From Thermoplasmata archaeon (GTDB lineage Archaea; Thermoplasmatota; Thermoplasmata; Thermoplasmatales; Thermoplasmataceae): DNA of 11,680 nucleotides. This document shows positions 1 through 6,239 of this stretch, in pieces (positions within the stretch are counted from its first letter, which is position 1; every line of letters starts with the position of its first letter). The notes under the pieces are model-generated. The model made no database searches, was not told the DNA's origin, and saw only the letters and a list, made by a program, of their open reading frames with translations. The stretch is taken from assembly GCA_021797025.1 (NCBI GenBank), contig JAKAAK010000085.1, forward strand, positions 1 to 11,680. The letters are read 5' to 3'. The position numbers and the translations under genes were made by a program.

Positions 1-1
1 C

Positions 2-106
2 AGATTACAGAATAAAATGAGAGAGCTTTCTGAATTTGTTATACGTTTGAAGTTCGACGGAAAGGGAACCAGGTTAATAGAAAATTTTATTGATAGTGAA
101 ATCTAA
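2..106 (+). CDS. 3' end of a truncated gene, function unknown
   Basis: An open frame enters from the left edge and ends at a TAA at 104-106, giving 34 residues that finish in GTRLIENFIDSEI. Only the C-terminal tail is visible. It is charged and looks like a terminal helix of a soluble protein. A similar end (DGK..R.IE.FI) occurs in some glycosyltransferases and NDP-sugar epimerases, but this is too little for a functional call. Its last 4 bases overlap the stop codon of the convergent minus-strand membrane protein gene, so the two transcripts meet tail to tail. Confidence 0.5.
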   Translation, partial: RLQNKMRELSEFVIRLKFDGKGTRLIENFIDSEI

Positions 107-684
107 TTTTTCATTAATTTTGAAGGATGCCTGCAAAGGTAAATTCCTACCAGTGAAGACCAGGAGGAAAGCAATATTGCCTCGAGCATCTCTGTAACCG
201 AAAGTCCTATTCTGACATTAATGTATCCGAATAGTGCAAATATGCCGAAAATGATTATTGTCAGTGACAGAATTCCTGAAATATAGCCGTAATAACTGAG
301 GAATGGTTTAATTCTGTAAAGGCTGAATAATATTATTCCTATAGGCGTGAATATGAAGTATATCACTGCTATTGCAAGATGTATATTCCCAAAATTCTCA
401 TCAAAAATTCCTATTAAGAACAGGGATACTGCCCCGGTCATTATGAATGCAATGGAAAGCATTTTCACGGCAAGATATTTATAAAGAAATAAGGCAAATA
501 TGAAAATAGATATGCCACCGATGATCACCGCTGAATCAAAAATAAAAAAATATCTATATACACCAAGGCTGCTCAAAGAATTCTTATACCATGAAAAATA
601 AGGAGAAATACTGACATCAAGAAATATAAGTAAAATCGTAATAAGCGGTCCAATAAAACCAATCAGGAACTTTTTATTGCACAT
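103..684 (-). CDS. DUF998-type multi-pass membrane protein
   Basis: The product has 193 residues and is almost wholly hydrophobic, with about six predicted membrane helices (roughly residues 6-26, 46-68, 72-92, 101-122, 128-153 and 164-184). After the first helix it carries the motif PYFSWYKNSLSSLG (28-41). This resembles the SxYSWxxNxLSDLG signature seen at that place in DUF998 family proteins, which are small integral membrane proteins of unknown function common in archaea and Gram-positive bacteria. It starts at an ATG with no clear Shine-Dalgarno sequence. It lies 55 bp downstream of the pyrophosphatase gene on the same strand, but an AT-rich gap with a T6 run separates them, so co-transcription is uncertain. 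Family assignment is fairly sure; no function is proposed. Confidence 0.75.
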   Translation of the reverse strand: MCNKKFLIGFIGPLITILLIFLDVSISPYFSWYKNSLSSLGVYRYFFIFDSAVIIGGISIFIFALFLYKYLAVKMLSIAFIMTGAVSLFLIGIFDENFGNIHLAIAVIYFIFTPIGIILFSLYRIKPFLSYYGYISGILSLTIIIFGIFALFGYINVRIGLSVTEMLEAILLSSWSSLVGIYLCRHPSKLMKN

Positions 685-706
685 AGAATGCTTAATATAT
701 AATGCT

Positions 707-712
707 AAAAAA
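707..712 (-). terminator. possible T-run terminator after the pyrophosphatase gene
   Basis: The minus strand reads six consecutive T residues about 28 nt past the pyrophosphatase stop codon, without an obvious hairpin. Archaeal termination often needs only such T-rich stretches. The run also lies just upstream of the membrane protein gene. Confidence 0.3.
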
Positions 713-739
713 TCTTTTTATTTGAACAAAAGTTATAAT

Positions 740-1246
740 TTATAAAAATGACTCCTTTATTTCCTTTAATGCCTCTTCCCTACCGGCATAGCCATGAAAA
801 GTCATGAATTTTCCCTTCTCAAGTTCTTTGTAATGCTGGAAGAAATGCTTTATTTTATTTTTTAAGGCATCGCCGAAACTATCTATATCCTTAATTGTAA
901 CTGAGTTAGGATCGACCTTGTCAACTGGAACTGCAATAATCTTATTATCAGACCCTTCCTCATCACTCATCTGGGCAATGCCAACAGCCCTGCACTTTAC
1001 TATGGTACCGGATGGTATGGGCACTGATGCTAATACAAGAACATCCAGCGGATCTCCATCCTTACCCTTCGTGTTTAGTATAAAACCATAGTTTGTTGGA
1101 TAAACCATGGATGTAAACAGTATTCTGTCCAGTACTATATTATCAACTTCCGGTTTATATTCAAGCTTCGTGTTTGCACCCTGGGGTATTTCTATAAAAG
1201 CATAAAAAGTCTCAGGAAAATCCTCTGTCTGCACATCAAATCTCAT
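740..1246 (-). CDS. ppa: inorganic pyrophosphatase (soluble, family I)
   Basis: It hydrolyses pyrophosphate to two phosphates in the cytoplasm and so drives biosynthetic reactions forward. The family I signature DGDPLD is present, and the E. coli active-site residues have visible counterparts: the EIP glutamate, the Lys of TKLEY, the Arg of LDRILF, YPTNYG, the three Asp of DGDPLD, the two Asp of MSDEEGSD, and HYK near the C-terminus. From the ATG at 1246 the protein has 168 residues, close to the family norm of about 175, with 13 residues before the conserved TFYAFIEIP. An upstream in-frame ATG at 1315 would add 23 hydrophobic residues (191 in total). An AT-rich TATA-like stretch (TTATTTATA) lies 19-27 nt before the 1246 ATG. 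The gene may be co-transcribed with the regulator upstream. Confidence 0.93.
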   Translation of the reverse strand: MRFDVQTEDFPETFYAFIEIPQGANTKLEYKPEVDNIVLDRILFTSMVYPTNYGFILNTKGKDGDPLDVLVLASVPIPSGTIVKCRAVGIAQMSDEEGSDNKIIAVPVDKVDPNSVTIKDIDSFGDALKNKIKHFFQHYKELEKGKFMTFHGYAGREEALKEIKESFL

Positions 1247-1335
1247 ATAAGTAAATAGTTTCCATATAAATAAGATTTTCTCTTGAATAAGAAATGAATC
1301 GTATAAAACATCCATGGCTAATCATTGTTATAATT

Positions 1336-1704
1336 CTATTTATCGAAATCGCTGTTGATATCCTTTAACAGGCACTGGAGGACCCGATGAAATTCTTTCT
1401 CCTTTTTATTTACAAGATCAATAATTTTTTCTGGATTGATCCTGAGATAAGAATAATAATACCCACCCTTCTCCATGCACTGTTTTCTCTTTGAAACCAG
1501 CTCAGATCTTACAAGCCGCTGTAGAGATCTGAAAACGGTGGTCCGGTCTCTCTTTAACCGCAATGCAATATCATCAACAGTTTCCGGTTTTCCAGTTTCC
1601 AGTAGATAAAGTACGTTGATATCGCTGGGTGACAGGTCAAAAAAATATTCAAATATGTCACGGCAAGTAGCGCTTTCATCCAGAATCTGGTTAAACGATC
1701 CCAT
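1336..1704 (-). CDS. helix-turn-helix transcriptional regulator (MarR/TrmB-like)
   Basis: A 122-residue DNA-binding protein. Residues 24-75 form a winged-helix/HTH unit: LSPSDINVLYLLETGKPETV, then DDIALRLKRDRTTVFRSLQRL with the recognition helix at about 54-65, then a wing (KRKQCMEKGGYYYSY) and a C-terminal helix (91-117) suited to dimerisation. It resembles the archaeal predicted regulators grouped near COG3355 and TrmB. Three cysteines (14, 76, 111) could allow redox sensing, but this is conjecture. The gene is divergent from the thioredoxin operon with 135 bp between start codons, a layout typical of a local regulator. A TATA box 23 nt before the ATG suggests a leaderless mRNA. The pyrophosphatase gene follows on the same strand. 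Confidence 0.82.
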   Translation of the reverse strand: MGSFNQILDESATCRDIFEYFFDLSPSDINVLYLLETGKPETVDDIALRLKRDRTTVFRSLQRLVRSELVSKRKQCMEKGGYYYSYLRINPEKIIDLVNKKEKEFHRVLQCLLKDINSDFDK

Positions 1705-1723
1705 ACCTGTATATTACTAAGTT

Positions 1724-1731
1724 CTATATAA
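1724..1731 (-). promoter_or_regulatory. TATA box of the HTH regulator gene
   Basis: The minus strand reads TTATATAG, centred about 23 nt before the ATG at 1704. This is close to the archaeal TATA-to-start distance, so transcription probably begins at or next to the start codon. Confidence 0.55.
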
Positions 1732-1747
1732 CAATATTGCACAGTTA

Positions 1748-1765
1748 ATACAATATCATACAATA
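1748..1765. promoter_or_regulatory. candidate operator: direct repeat in divergent promoter region
   Basis: ATACAATA occurs twice, at 1748-1755 and 1758-1765, an exact 8-bp direct repeat with a 10-bp period, about one helical turn. A further ACAATA is at 1731-1736 and the 6-mer CAGTTA recurs at 1742 and 1766. The repeat lies between the two divergent TATA boxes and 3 bp before the trxA one, where a regulator could affect both genes. Operator function is inferred from position. Confidence 0.45.
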
Positions 1766-1768
1766 CAG

Positions 1769-1776
1769 TTATATAT
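1769..1776 (+). promoter_or_regulatory. TATA box of the trxA-trxB operon
   Basis: TTATATAT lies here, so transcription should start near 1799. That gives a leader of about 40 nt before the thioredoxin ATG. Unlike several genes in this window, trxA would thus have a leader with a ribosome binding site. Confidence 0.5.
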
Positions 1777-1827
1777 CCTTTATTAATATAGCATTAATCG
1801 GAGGCACATTAACAGTGTGTGTTCTCA

Positions 1828-1833
1828 GAGGTG
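1828..1833 (+). promoter_or_regulatory. Shine-Dalgarno sequence of trxA
   Basis: GAGGTG matches the archaeal anti-Shine-Dalgarno sequence at the 3' end of 16S rRNA and stands 6 nt before the ATG at 1840. It decides the start in favour of that ATG over the in-frame GTG at 1819. Confidence 0.65.
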
Positions 1834-1839
1834 TATAAA

Positions 1840-2196
1840 ATGGAAAACAAAAATGTATTCGGAAAAAATCCAGGAAAAGAAGGGCCGGTTGAGTTAAGTG
1901 ATGGGAATTTTAAATCTTTTGTAAGCTCTCCAAAGCTATCAGTAATAGATCTCTGGGCAGCATGGTGCGCTCCATGCAGGTATATTTCACCTGTTGTTGA
2001 TGAACTCTCAAAAGAATACGCTGAGGTTGCAAATTTCGGTAAAGTTAATGTTGATGAGAACCCAGTTACATCGAGGGCCCTGAGAATAGAGAGCATTCCT
2101 ACAATTATGTTCTTCAAAAATGGAAAACCTGTTGATGTGTCCATAGGTGTTGTTCCAAAGGAAGTCCTTGTTCAGAAAATCAAAAATCTGGCATGA
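1840..2196 (+). CDS. trxA: thioredoxin
   Basis: A small cytoplasmic dithiol-disulfide exchange protein that reduces target disulfides and is recharged by the reductase encoded next door. The 118-residue product has the thioredoxin fold: active site WCAPC at 42-46, the buried Asp37 in VIDLWAAWC, and the cis-proline at 87 (SIPTIMFF), followed by FFKNGKPVD. The active site has Ala where most thioredoxins have Gly (CGPC); CAPC variants are known and should lie within the normal redox range. There is an N-terminal extension of about ten residues rich in Asn and Lys. The ATG at 1840 is chosen for its Shine-Dalgarno sequence. trxB starts 10 nt after the stop, so the two form an operon. Confidence 0.95.
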   Translation: MENKNVFGKNPGKEGPVELSDGNFKSFVSSPKLSVIDLWAAWCAPCRYISPVVDELSKEYAEVANFGKVNVDENPVTSRALRIESIPTIMFFKNGKPVDVSIGVVPKEVLVQKIKNLA

Positions 2197-2206
2197 AAGA
2201 GTCAAC

Positions 2207-3163
2207 ATGGAAACTTATGATATTTTAATTATCGGCGGGGCCTCTGCCGGTCTCACTTCTGCAATATATTCAGCCAGGCAGGGAATGAAGACACTGGTAA
2301 TCACTAAGGACATAGGTGGACAGGCGCTGCTGACCACCGATATCCAGAACTATCCGGGATTTGATATGATCGGCGGATTCGAGCTTACCAATAAATTCAA
2401 GGAACAGGCAGCATACTATGGCACAGAATTTGTATACGATGAGGTCGTTTCCGTGGATATGGAAGATGATAGGTTCACAGTGAAAACAGGTAATTCAGAA
2501 TTTTCTGCCCTGTCTCTTATACTTGCTTTCGGTAAAACTCCAAGAGATCTTAATGTTCCCGGAGAATCCAGGTTAAAAGGACATGGAATTTCTTATTGCG
2601 CAATATGCGACGGTCCACTGTTCAGGGGAAGGGAAGTGGCCGTGGCCGGTAATGGAAGCCATGCCCTGGAGGCTCTTGTGTATCTATCTTCCGTTGCAAG
2701 AAAAGTTCTTTATATCACAAACGCTAAGAAACTTGCCGGTGATGAATCATTGCTGGATACTGTCAACGGAATTAAAAATAAGGAAATTTATTTTGACAGC
2801 ACCCTTGTATCAGTTAACGGCGAAAAATCAGTTGAATCAGTGACATTTAAGAATAAATCTTCAGGAAAAACAGATGAACTGAAAACCGACGCTGTATTTG
2901 CCGAAATGGGATATATAGCAAAAACAGGTTTCGTTAAGAACCTTGTTGAACTGAATAAAGGCAATGAAATAGTCGTGGATAAATTTGGCAGGACTTCACA
3001 TATGGGTATATTTGCCTGTGGTGATGTCACCGATACACCCTATAAACAGGCAGTAATTTCTGCCGGTCAGGGAGCAACTGCGGCATTATCTGCATATAAT
3101 TATGTTCAGAATCTCAAGGGTAAGGTTGCAGCAAAAAGCGACTGGAAACTTATAAAACATTAG
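2207..3163 (+). CDS. trxB: thioredoxin reductase-type flavoprotein
   Basis: An FAD enzyme that passes electrons to thioredoxin. The 318-residue product has the low-molecular-weight layout: FAD-binding GGASAG (10-15), redox-active CAIC (131-134, in SYCAICDG), a second Rossmann motif GNGSHA (148-153) and the C-terminal FAD motif GIFACGDV (267-274). The segment that in NADPH-dependent enzymes carries HRRxxxR and grips the 2'-phosphate reads YITNAKKL (169-176), so that basic motif is absent. The T. acidophilum enzyme also lacks it and does not use NADPH or NADH efficiently, so the electron donor here is open. The ATG at 2207 fits the family start; longer reading frames overlap trxA. A T6 run follows 36 nt after the stop. 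Confidence 0.93.
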   Translation: METYDILIIGGASAGLTSAIYSARQGMKTLVITKDIGGQALLTTDIQNYPGFDMIGGFELTNKFKEQAAYYGTEFVYDEVVSVDMEDDRFTVKTGNSEFSALSLILAFGKTPRDLNVPGESRLKGHGISYCAICDGPLFRGREVAVAGNGSHALEALVYLSSVARKVLYITNAKKLAGDESLLDTVNGIKNKEIYFDSTLVSVNGEKSVESVTFKNKSSGKTDELKTDAVFAEMGYIAKTGFVKNLVELNKGNEIVVDKFGRTSHMGIFACGDVTDTPYKQAVISAGQGATAALSAYNYVQNLKGKVAAKSDWKLIKH

Positions 3164-3199
3164 TAAGCTAAAATAATCCGGTATTATCCACAGTTCTAA

Positions 3200-3205
3200 T
3201 TTTTT
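3200..3205 (+). terminator. possible T-run terminator of trxA-trxB
   Basis: A T6 run in an AT-rich stretch 36 nt after the trxB stop, with no convincing stem-loop. The rest of the gap up to 3377 is AT-rich, shows no gene, and ends in the permease promoter. Confidence 0.35.
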
Positions 3206-3340
3206 ATTATAATTCTATGATCACAGCATTTAATCTTTAAATTATCTAAATGCCTTATACACGCACTTAATATAGGTCGTAATTTTAAATTATATTACTA
3301 TTATAATTATATAAAATCTTTGTTTAGAAAACGAAAAACC

Positions 3341-3372
3341 TTTATACTATTTAAATATAATACATATAGGTG
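3341..3372 (+). promoter_or_regulatory. promoter and ribosome binding site of the permease gene
   Basis: TTTATACT at 3341-3348, preceded by an A-rich stretch that may serve as BRE, predicts a start near 3370; TTTAAATA at 3350-3357 is a second candidate. AGGTG at 3368-3372 lies 5 nt before the ATG at 3378 and supports that start. Confidence 0.45.
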
Positions 3373-3377
3373 TATTT

Positions 3378-4823
3378 ATGGTTATAACGCACACCAAATT
3401 AAAAAGAAACTCTGTCGGGCTTCTCCAGGGTACTTTTCAATCTCTGGGGCAGGTGGCGCCTGCAGCCGATATAGCTATACTTCTTGTAGCGTCATTTTCC
3501 ATCTCTGGCGCTCAGACAGTGCTTTCAGTAATAATTGGTTGGATAATATACGCATTATGGATGATAACGCCGTATGAATTTTCAAAATTGAAATCAAACT
3601 CAGGGAGTTATTATGCCTATGCAGCCGGTGCTACTGATAAGGGGCATTTTGGACCTATTACTGCATTGAGTTTCATGTACTATGATATTACCGGTGCTGC
3701 ATTTGGAATACTGGGTCTTTCAAGTTTTATATTCCTGATGGCCCCTGAGGTAACGTCGATTCCATATCTCTGGATACTCTTTGCAGGTATATTTACTGCT
3801 TTTATCATTATTGTTACATATCTTGGAATTAGACCCTCCTTAAACTATACAGCAATCACGGGATTGCTTGAAGTGATGTTCCTGTTGATAGGTTCAATAA
3901 TTATAATTATAAAAGTGGGCGGGCACAATTCAGTCATTCCATTTGAAATATCCGGTCCATACAGCATCGGATTTTCATCTATCATGTTTGCCTCAGTATT
4001 CTCCATACTGGATTTCACAGGTTCCGGTGTAGTTACAACAGTATCAGAGGAGATTACAAAACCGAAAAAGAACATAGGGAAATCCATAATCTTTGCAATG
4101 ATTCTTACAGCAATAGCACTTATTCCTGCAGCCTACGCATTGACAGTAGGCTGGGGTGTAAGTAATATAACATCATTTTCTGCCCATCACGACGCAGGGT
4201 TAACAGTGTTTTATAACTATCTGGGGCCGGTCGGTCTGGTGCTGCTTATTATATTCACAATCAACAGTTACTTCTCCAACGGAGTGTCAAAGGCTACTGC
4301 CGTTAGCCGTTGGTGGTATTCAGCTGCGAGGGATAATGTTATTTTCCCTGCAACGGTAGGAAAGATCAACCCAAAACATCATTCGCCCGCCAATGCGGTT
4401 GTGATATGGGCGTTGCTATCATTCGTTCTTGATGTGACCATGGGGTTGATTTATGGTCCCTTGAGTGCCGCTTTTGTTCTGGAAGCCGGAACCGGTATTT
4501 CTATAATCATCGTGCATATGCTTGCAAATAGTTCACTTACAATATACACCAAGAGGGTCAATAAATTCAGCTTATTAAAACATGGAATCCTTCCCACAGT
4601 GGCAACAATAGTAGGTCTTATAGTTCTTTACTACACCATGAGCGATATTTTCACAAAGTTTTTGACAGCGCCCAGTGCCGTAAACGATGCCTATTTTGCA
4701 TCATTCATTGTAACCATAGTGTGGATACTTGCGGGTGGTCTGATAGTGACATTATATTATAAGAATAAGCATCCTGAAATATTGAAAGACGCAGGTGAAT
4801 TCAATATGAAAACCCAACAATAA
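3378..4823 (+). CDS. APC-superfamily amino acid permease
   Basis: A 481-residue integral membrane transporter with about twelve predicted helices, the usual size and topology for amino acid/polyamine/organocation permeases. The N-terminus has the family pattern: a short basic tail (KLKRNSVG), then the unwound first helix with LGQVAPAAD (23-31), and SGSYYAY (75-81) after helix 2, matching the common GGxYxY element. A cytoplasmic loop, SEEITKPKKNIGKSI, precedes the sixth helix region and matches the family's conserved (A)EExxxPxrxiPrai segment. Such proteins import amino acids by proton or cation symport or exchange; acidophilic peptide scavengers carry many paralogues. The substrate cannot be read from sequence. 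The ATG has a Shine-Dalgarno sequence 5 nt upstream. No co-transcribed partner is evident. Confidence 0.9.
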   Translation: MVITHTKLKRNSVGLLQGTFQSLGQVAPAADIAILLVASFSISGAQTVLSVIIGWIIYALWMITPYEFSKLKSNSGSYYAYAAGATDKGHFGPITALSFMYYDITGAAFGILGLSSFIFLMAPEVTSIPYLWILFAGIFTAFIIIVTYLGIRPSLNYTAITGLLEVMFLLIGSIIIIIKVGGHNSVIPFEISGPYSIGFSSIMFASVFSILDFTGSGVVTTVSEEITKPKKNIGKSIIFAMILTAIALIPAAYALTVGWGVSNITSFSAHHDAGLTVFYNYLGPVGLVLLIIFTINSYFSNGVSKATAVSRWWYSAARDNVIFPATVGKINPKHHSPANAVVIWALLSFVLDVTMGLIYGPLSAAFVLEAGTGISIIIVHMLANSSLTIYTKRVNKFSLLKHGILPTVATIVGLIVLYYTMSDIFTKFLTAPSAVNDAYFASFIVTIVWILAGGLIVTLYYKNKHPEILKDAGEFNMKTQQ

Positions 4824-4862
4824 TAAATTTATATTTTTATCTTAAATTGAAAATTCAAAATA

Positions 4863-4870
4863 TTTATATT
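4863..4870 (+). promoter_or_regulatory. TATA box of the winged-helix regulator gene
   Basis: TTTATATT is centred 25 nt before the ATG at 4892, the canonical archaeal distance, so the mRNA is probably leaderless. No Shine-Dalgarno sequence is present. Confidence 0.6.
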
Positions 4871-4891
4871 TAAACCTCCATAACAAATTCA

Positions 4892-5185
4892 ATGGATTTT
4901 CCTGATGAATATCACAGAATACTGTGGTGGCTTCTTATGGCAACCCGCGGGGGAAATACAAGGGTAAAAATTATTGAGTATATCTATAAAGAACCAGGGA
5001 ATATAAACCAGATATCGCGAGAACTGGGAGCCAATTACCGAACAGTGGAGCACCACATAAAAGTACTTCTTGATAACGGTATAATCAGGAGAGAGGGCCA
5101 GGGTTATGGAAGTATTTATTTTCTTTCTGATTATTACCAGAAAAATTATGAAATAATTATCAAAATGATCGGCAGTAAAAAGTAA
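4892..5185 (+). CDS. small winged-helix (ArsR-like) transcriptional regulator
   Basis: A 97-residue protein that is essentially one winged-helix domain. Residues 22-33 (NTRVKIIEYIYK) are helix 1, then NINQISRELGANYRTVEHHIKVLLDNGIIRRE (37-68) gives the helix-turn-helix with recognition helix YRTVEHHIKVL, and GQGYGSIYFLSDYY (69-82) is the wing. It matches the compact ArsR/HTH_20-like regulators abundant in archaea. The N-terminal segment DEYHRILWWLLMATRG is aromatic and could help dimerisation. There is no metal-binding Cys cluster, so metal sensing is unlikely. It sits directly before two genes whose upstream regions share a 12-base sequence, which makes it the best candidate to bind there; this is inference from position. 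Confidence 0.82.
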   Translation: MDFPDEYHRILWWLLMATRGGNTRVKIIEYIYKEPGNINQISRELGANYRTVEHHIKVLLDNGIIRREGQGYGSIYFLSDYYQKNYEIIIKMIGSKK

Positions 5186-5218
5186 TAATTTTTATGATTG
5201 TTTCTTTCATCTTATAAG

Positions 5219-5241
5219 TAATTTGTATACGAATTGTATAT
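5219..5241. promoter_or_regulatory. candidate operator: 16-bp near-palindrome plus repeat
   Basis: AATTTGTATACGAATT at 5220-5235 is a near-perfect palindrome around GTATAC, with one mismatched pair. TTGTATA recurs 11 bp later (5223 and 5234). TAATTTGTATAC (5219-5230) is repeated exactly at 5883-5894 before the next gene. It lies 51-73 bp before the ATG of the exported protein gene, upstream of the likely TATA box. Function as a regulator site is inferred. Confidence 0.45.
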
Positions 5242-5256
5242 AATATTGAAATACGG

Positions 5257-5262
5257 TTATAT
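5257..5262 (+). promoter_or_regulatory. probable TATA box of the NTF2-like protein gene
   Basis: TTATAT is centred about 32 nt before the ATG at 5292, predicting a start near 5285 and a very short leader. An alternative box (GTATATAATA, 5236-5245) overlaps the candidate operator and would start transcription near 5267. Confidence 0.4.
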
Positions 5263-5291
5263 CCCTGCATGTTAATTTATAATGGATTAAA

Positions 5292-5855
5292 ATGAATTGG
5301 AAAGTAATATCAGCAGTATTTATTGCACTGACACTCATATTTGCAGGTGCATTTATAGGGGTATACTATTTGGACAGCTCGGCTATTGCTAAAGAGAAGA
5401 AACAATTAGAAGTAAATGATGCTACCGAGCTTGCAACGGAACACTGGAATCAAATAGCAATAGAGAATTCTTCACTGATCATGAAAGAGTATGCGGGAAA
5501 TGCAACATTGAACTGGGTAGGTGGACCACTCAATGGAACATATCACGGGACTTCAGCAATCAACACCACCTGGGGCAAGTTCTTTACGGCATGGCAGGCA
5601 GTATGGTTCTATGCATCTACGGGAACGACCAGCAATCCCATAGTTACAATAAATGGAAATACGGCGACAGTTACTGCAAATTTCACGCAGTTTGTTGTTC
5701 AGAATTCAGCCACTCACGCATTCCAGTATATCAACACGACCTACACTCTTGTGTACTATAATATGGACCATACATCAGATCACAACGTTAATTACGAAAT
5801 AATAAATGAAACATTCAAAATAACAGGATCAGGCAAGCTTTCCAGTCTGGAATAA
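5292..5855 (+). CDS. membrane-anchored extracytoplasmic NTF2-like (SnoaL-fold) protein
   Basis: A 187-residue protein with one N-terminal hydrophobic segment (residues 4-27) after a short MNWK head, so a signal anchor or uncleaved signal peptide. The rest is a soluble domain of about 150 residues. Helical TELATEHWNQIAIENSSLIM is followed by Y..NATLNW.GGPLNGTYHGTSAI, a pattern like NTF2/SnoaL-type domains (a helix, then 'G.y.G...I'), then the strands VTINGNTATVTANFTQF and YTLVYYNM. The domain has seven N-X-S/T sequons (59, 70, 81, 91, 130, 148, 172), consistent with a glycosylated surface protein. No catalytic residues are recognisable; a ligand-binding role is possible. It follows a winged-helix gene and shares an upstream repeat with the next gene. 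Confidence 0.65.
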   Translation: MNWKVISAVFIALTLIFAGAFIGVYYLDSSAIAKEKKQLEVNDATELATEHWNQIAIENSSLIMKEYAGNATLNWVGGPLNGTYHGTSAINTTWGKFFTAWQAVWFYASTGTTSNPIVTINGNTATVTANFTQFVVQNSATHAFQYINTTYTLVYYNMDHTSDHNVNYEIINETFKITGSGKLSSLE

Positions 5856-5882
5856 AAAAATATATTAATATATTTTTATTCT

Positions 5883-5894
5883 TAATTTGTATAC
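5883..5894. promoter_or_regulatory. second copy of the candidate operator
   Basis: TAATTTGTATAC matches 5219-5230 over 12 of 12 bases. It lies 11 bp before the ATG at 5906 and just after an AT-rich TATA-like region (5865-5880), so a bound protein would cover the transcription start. Only half of the palindrome is kept here. Confidence 0.4.
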
Positions 5895-5905
5895 CGTGAT
5901 AAAAT

Positions 5906-6190
5906 ATGGAAATATTCTGGATATCTGATATAATAATTGCTATATTCGAGCTGATTGCCCTTATCGTCCTGGTAGCAACTTATTCCATATATTACAGAAA
6001 ATACCGTGCAAAACTATACCTTCAGGTTATAACTTTTACATCAATTTTTTCTGTTCAGAGTGCCATAACTGTATATATTTATTATTATTTTTCCAGGTTT
6101 CTTGGTGCCACCGTAGCCATTCCATTGATGGTTATAAGCATACTGGGTATAGCTGCCATAATTATGCTGTTCCGGTTCATGAGGCAATAA
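5906..6190 (+). CDS. small three-helix membrane protein, function unknown
   Basis: A 94-residue protein that I do not recognise. It is almost wholly hydrophobic, with three predicted membrane helices (about 6-27, 39-61 and 68-89), a basic Tyr/Arg/Lys loop between the first two (YYRKYRAKLY) and a basic tail (RFMRQ), which by the positive-inside rule would put that loop and the C-terminus in the cytoplasm. The second segment is very rich in Tyr (VYIYYYF). The ATG at 5906 follows an AT-rich promoter region without a Shine-Dalgarno sequence. The shared upstream repeat links it to the NTF2-like gene, so the two might act together at the cell surface; this is weak inference. Confidence 0.6.
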   Translation: MEIFWISDIIIAIFELIALIVLVATYSIYYRKYRAKLYLQVITFTSIFSVQSAITVYIYYYFSRFLGATVAIPLMVISILGIAAIIMLFRFMRQ

Positions 6191-6207
6191 AGTTTTAAGA
6201 TTTGCAT

Positions 6208-6218
6208 TAAATTAATAT
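6208..6218 (+). promoter_or_regulatory. TATA box of the adenosine-specific kinase gene
   Basis: TAAATTAATAT is centred 26-27 nt before the ATG at 6240, fitting a leaderless transcript. An out-of-frame ATG at 6233 lies between the two. Confidence 0.45.
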
Positions 6219-6239
6219 CTCTTTGTTTAATAATGAATA

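Noticed and set aside
1809..2144. A 111-codon minus-strand open frame across thioredoxin
   Set aside because: It is antisense to an unmistakable trxA with WCAPC and cis-Pro, has no recognisable domain, and arises from codon bias.
2427..2439. Third copy of the AATTTGTATAC operator-like sequence inside trxB
   Set aside because: It encodes conserved-looking trxB residues far from any promoter, so I treat it as chance; it does lower confidence in the motif.
3320..3577. An 85-codon + strand frame overlapping the permease start
   Set aside because: It is out of frame with the permease, rich in Cys, Ser and Tyr from frame-shifted reading, and the permease ATG has a good Shine-Dalgarno sequence.
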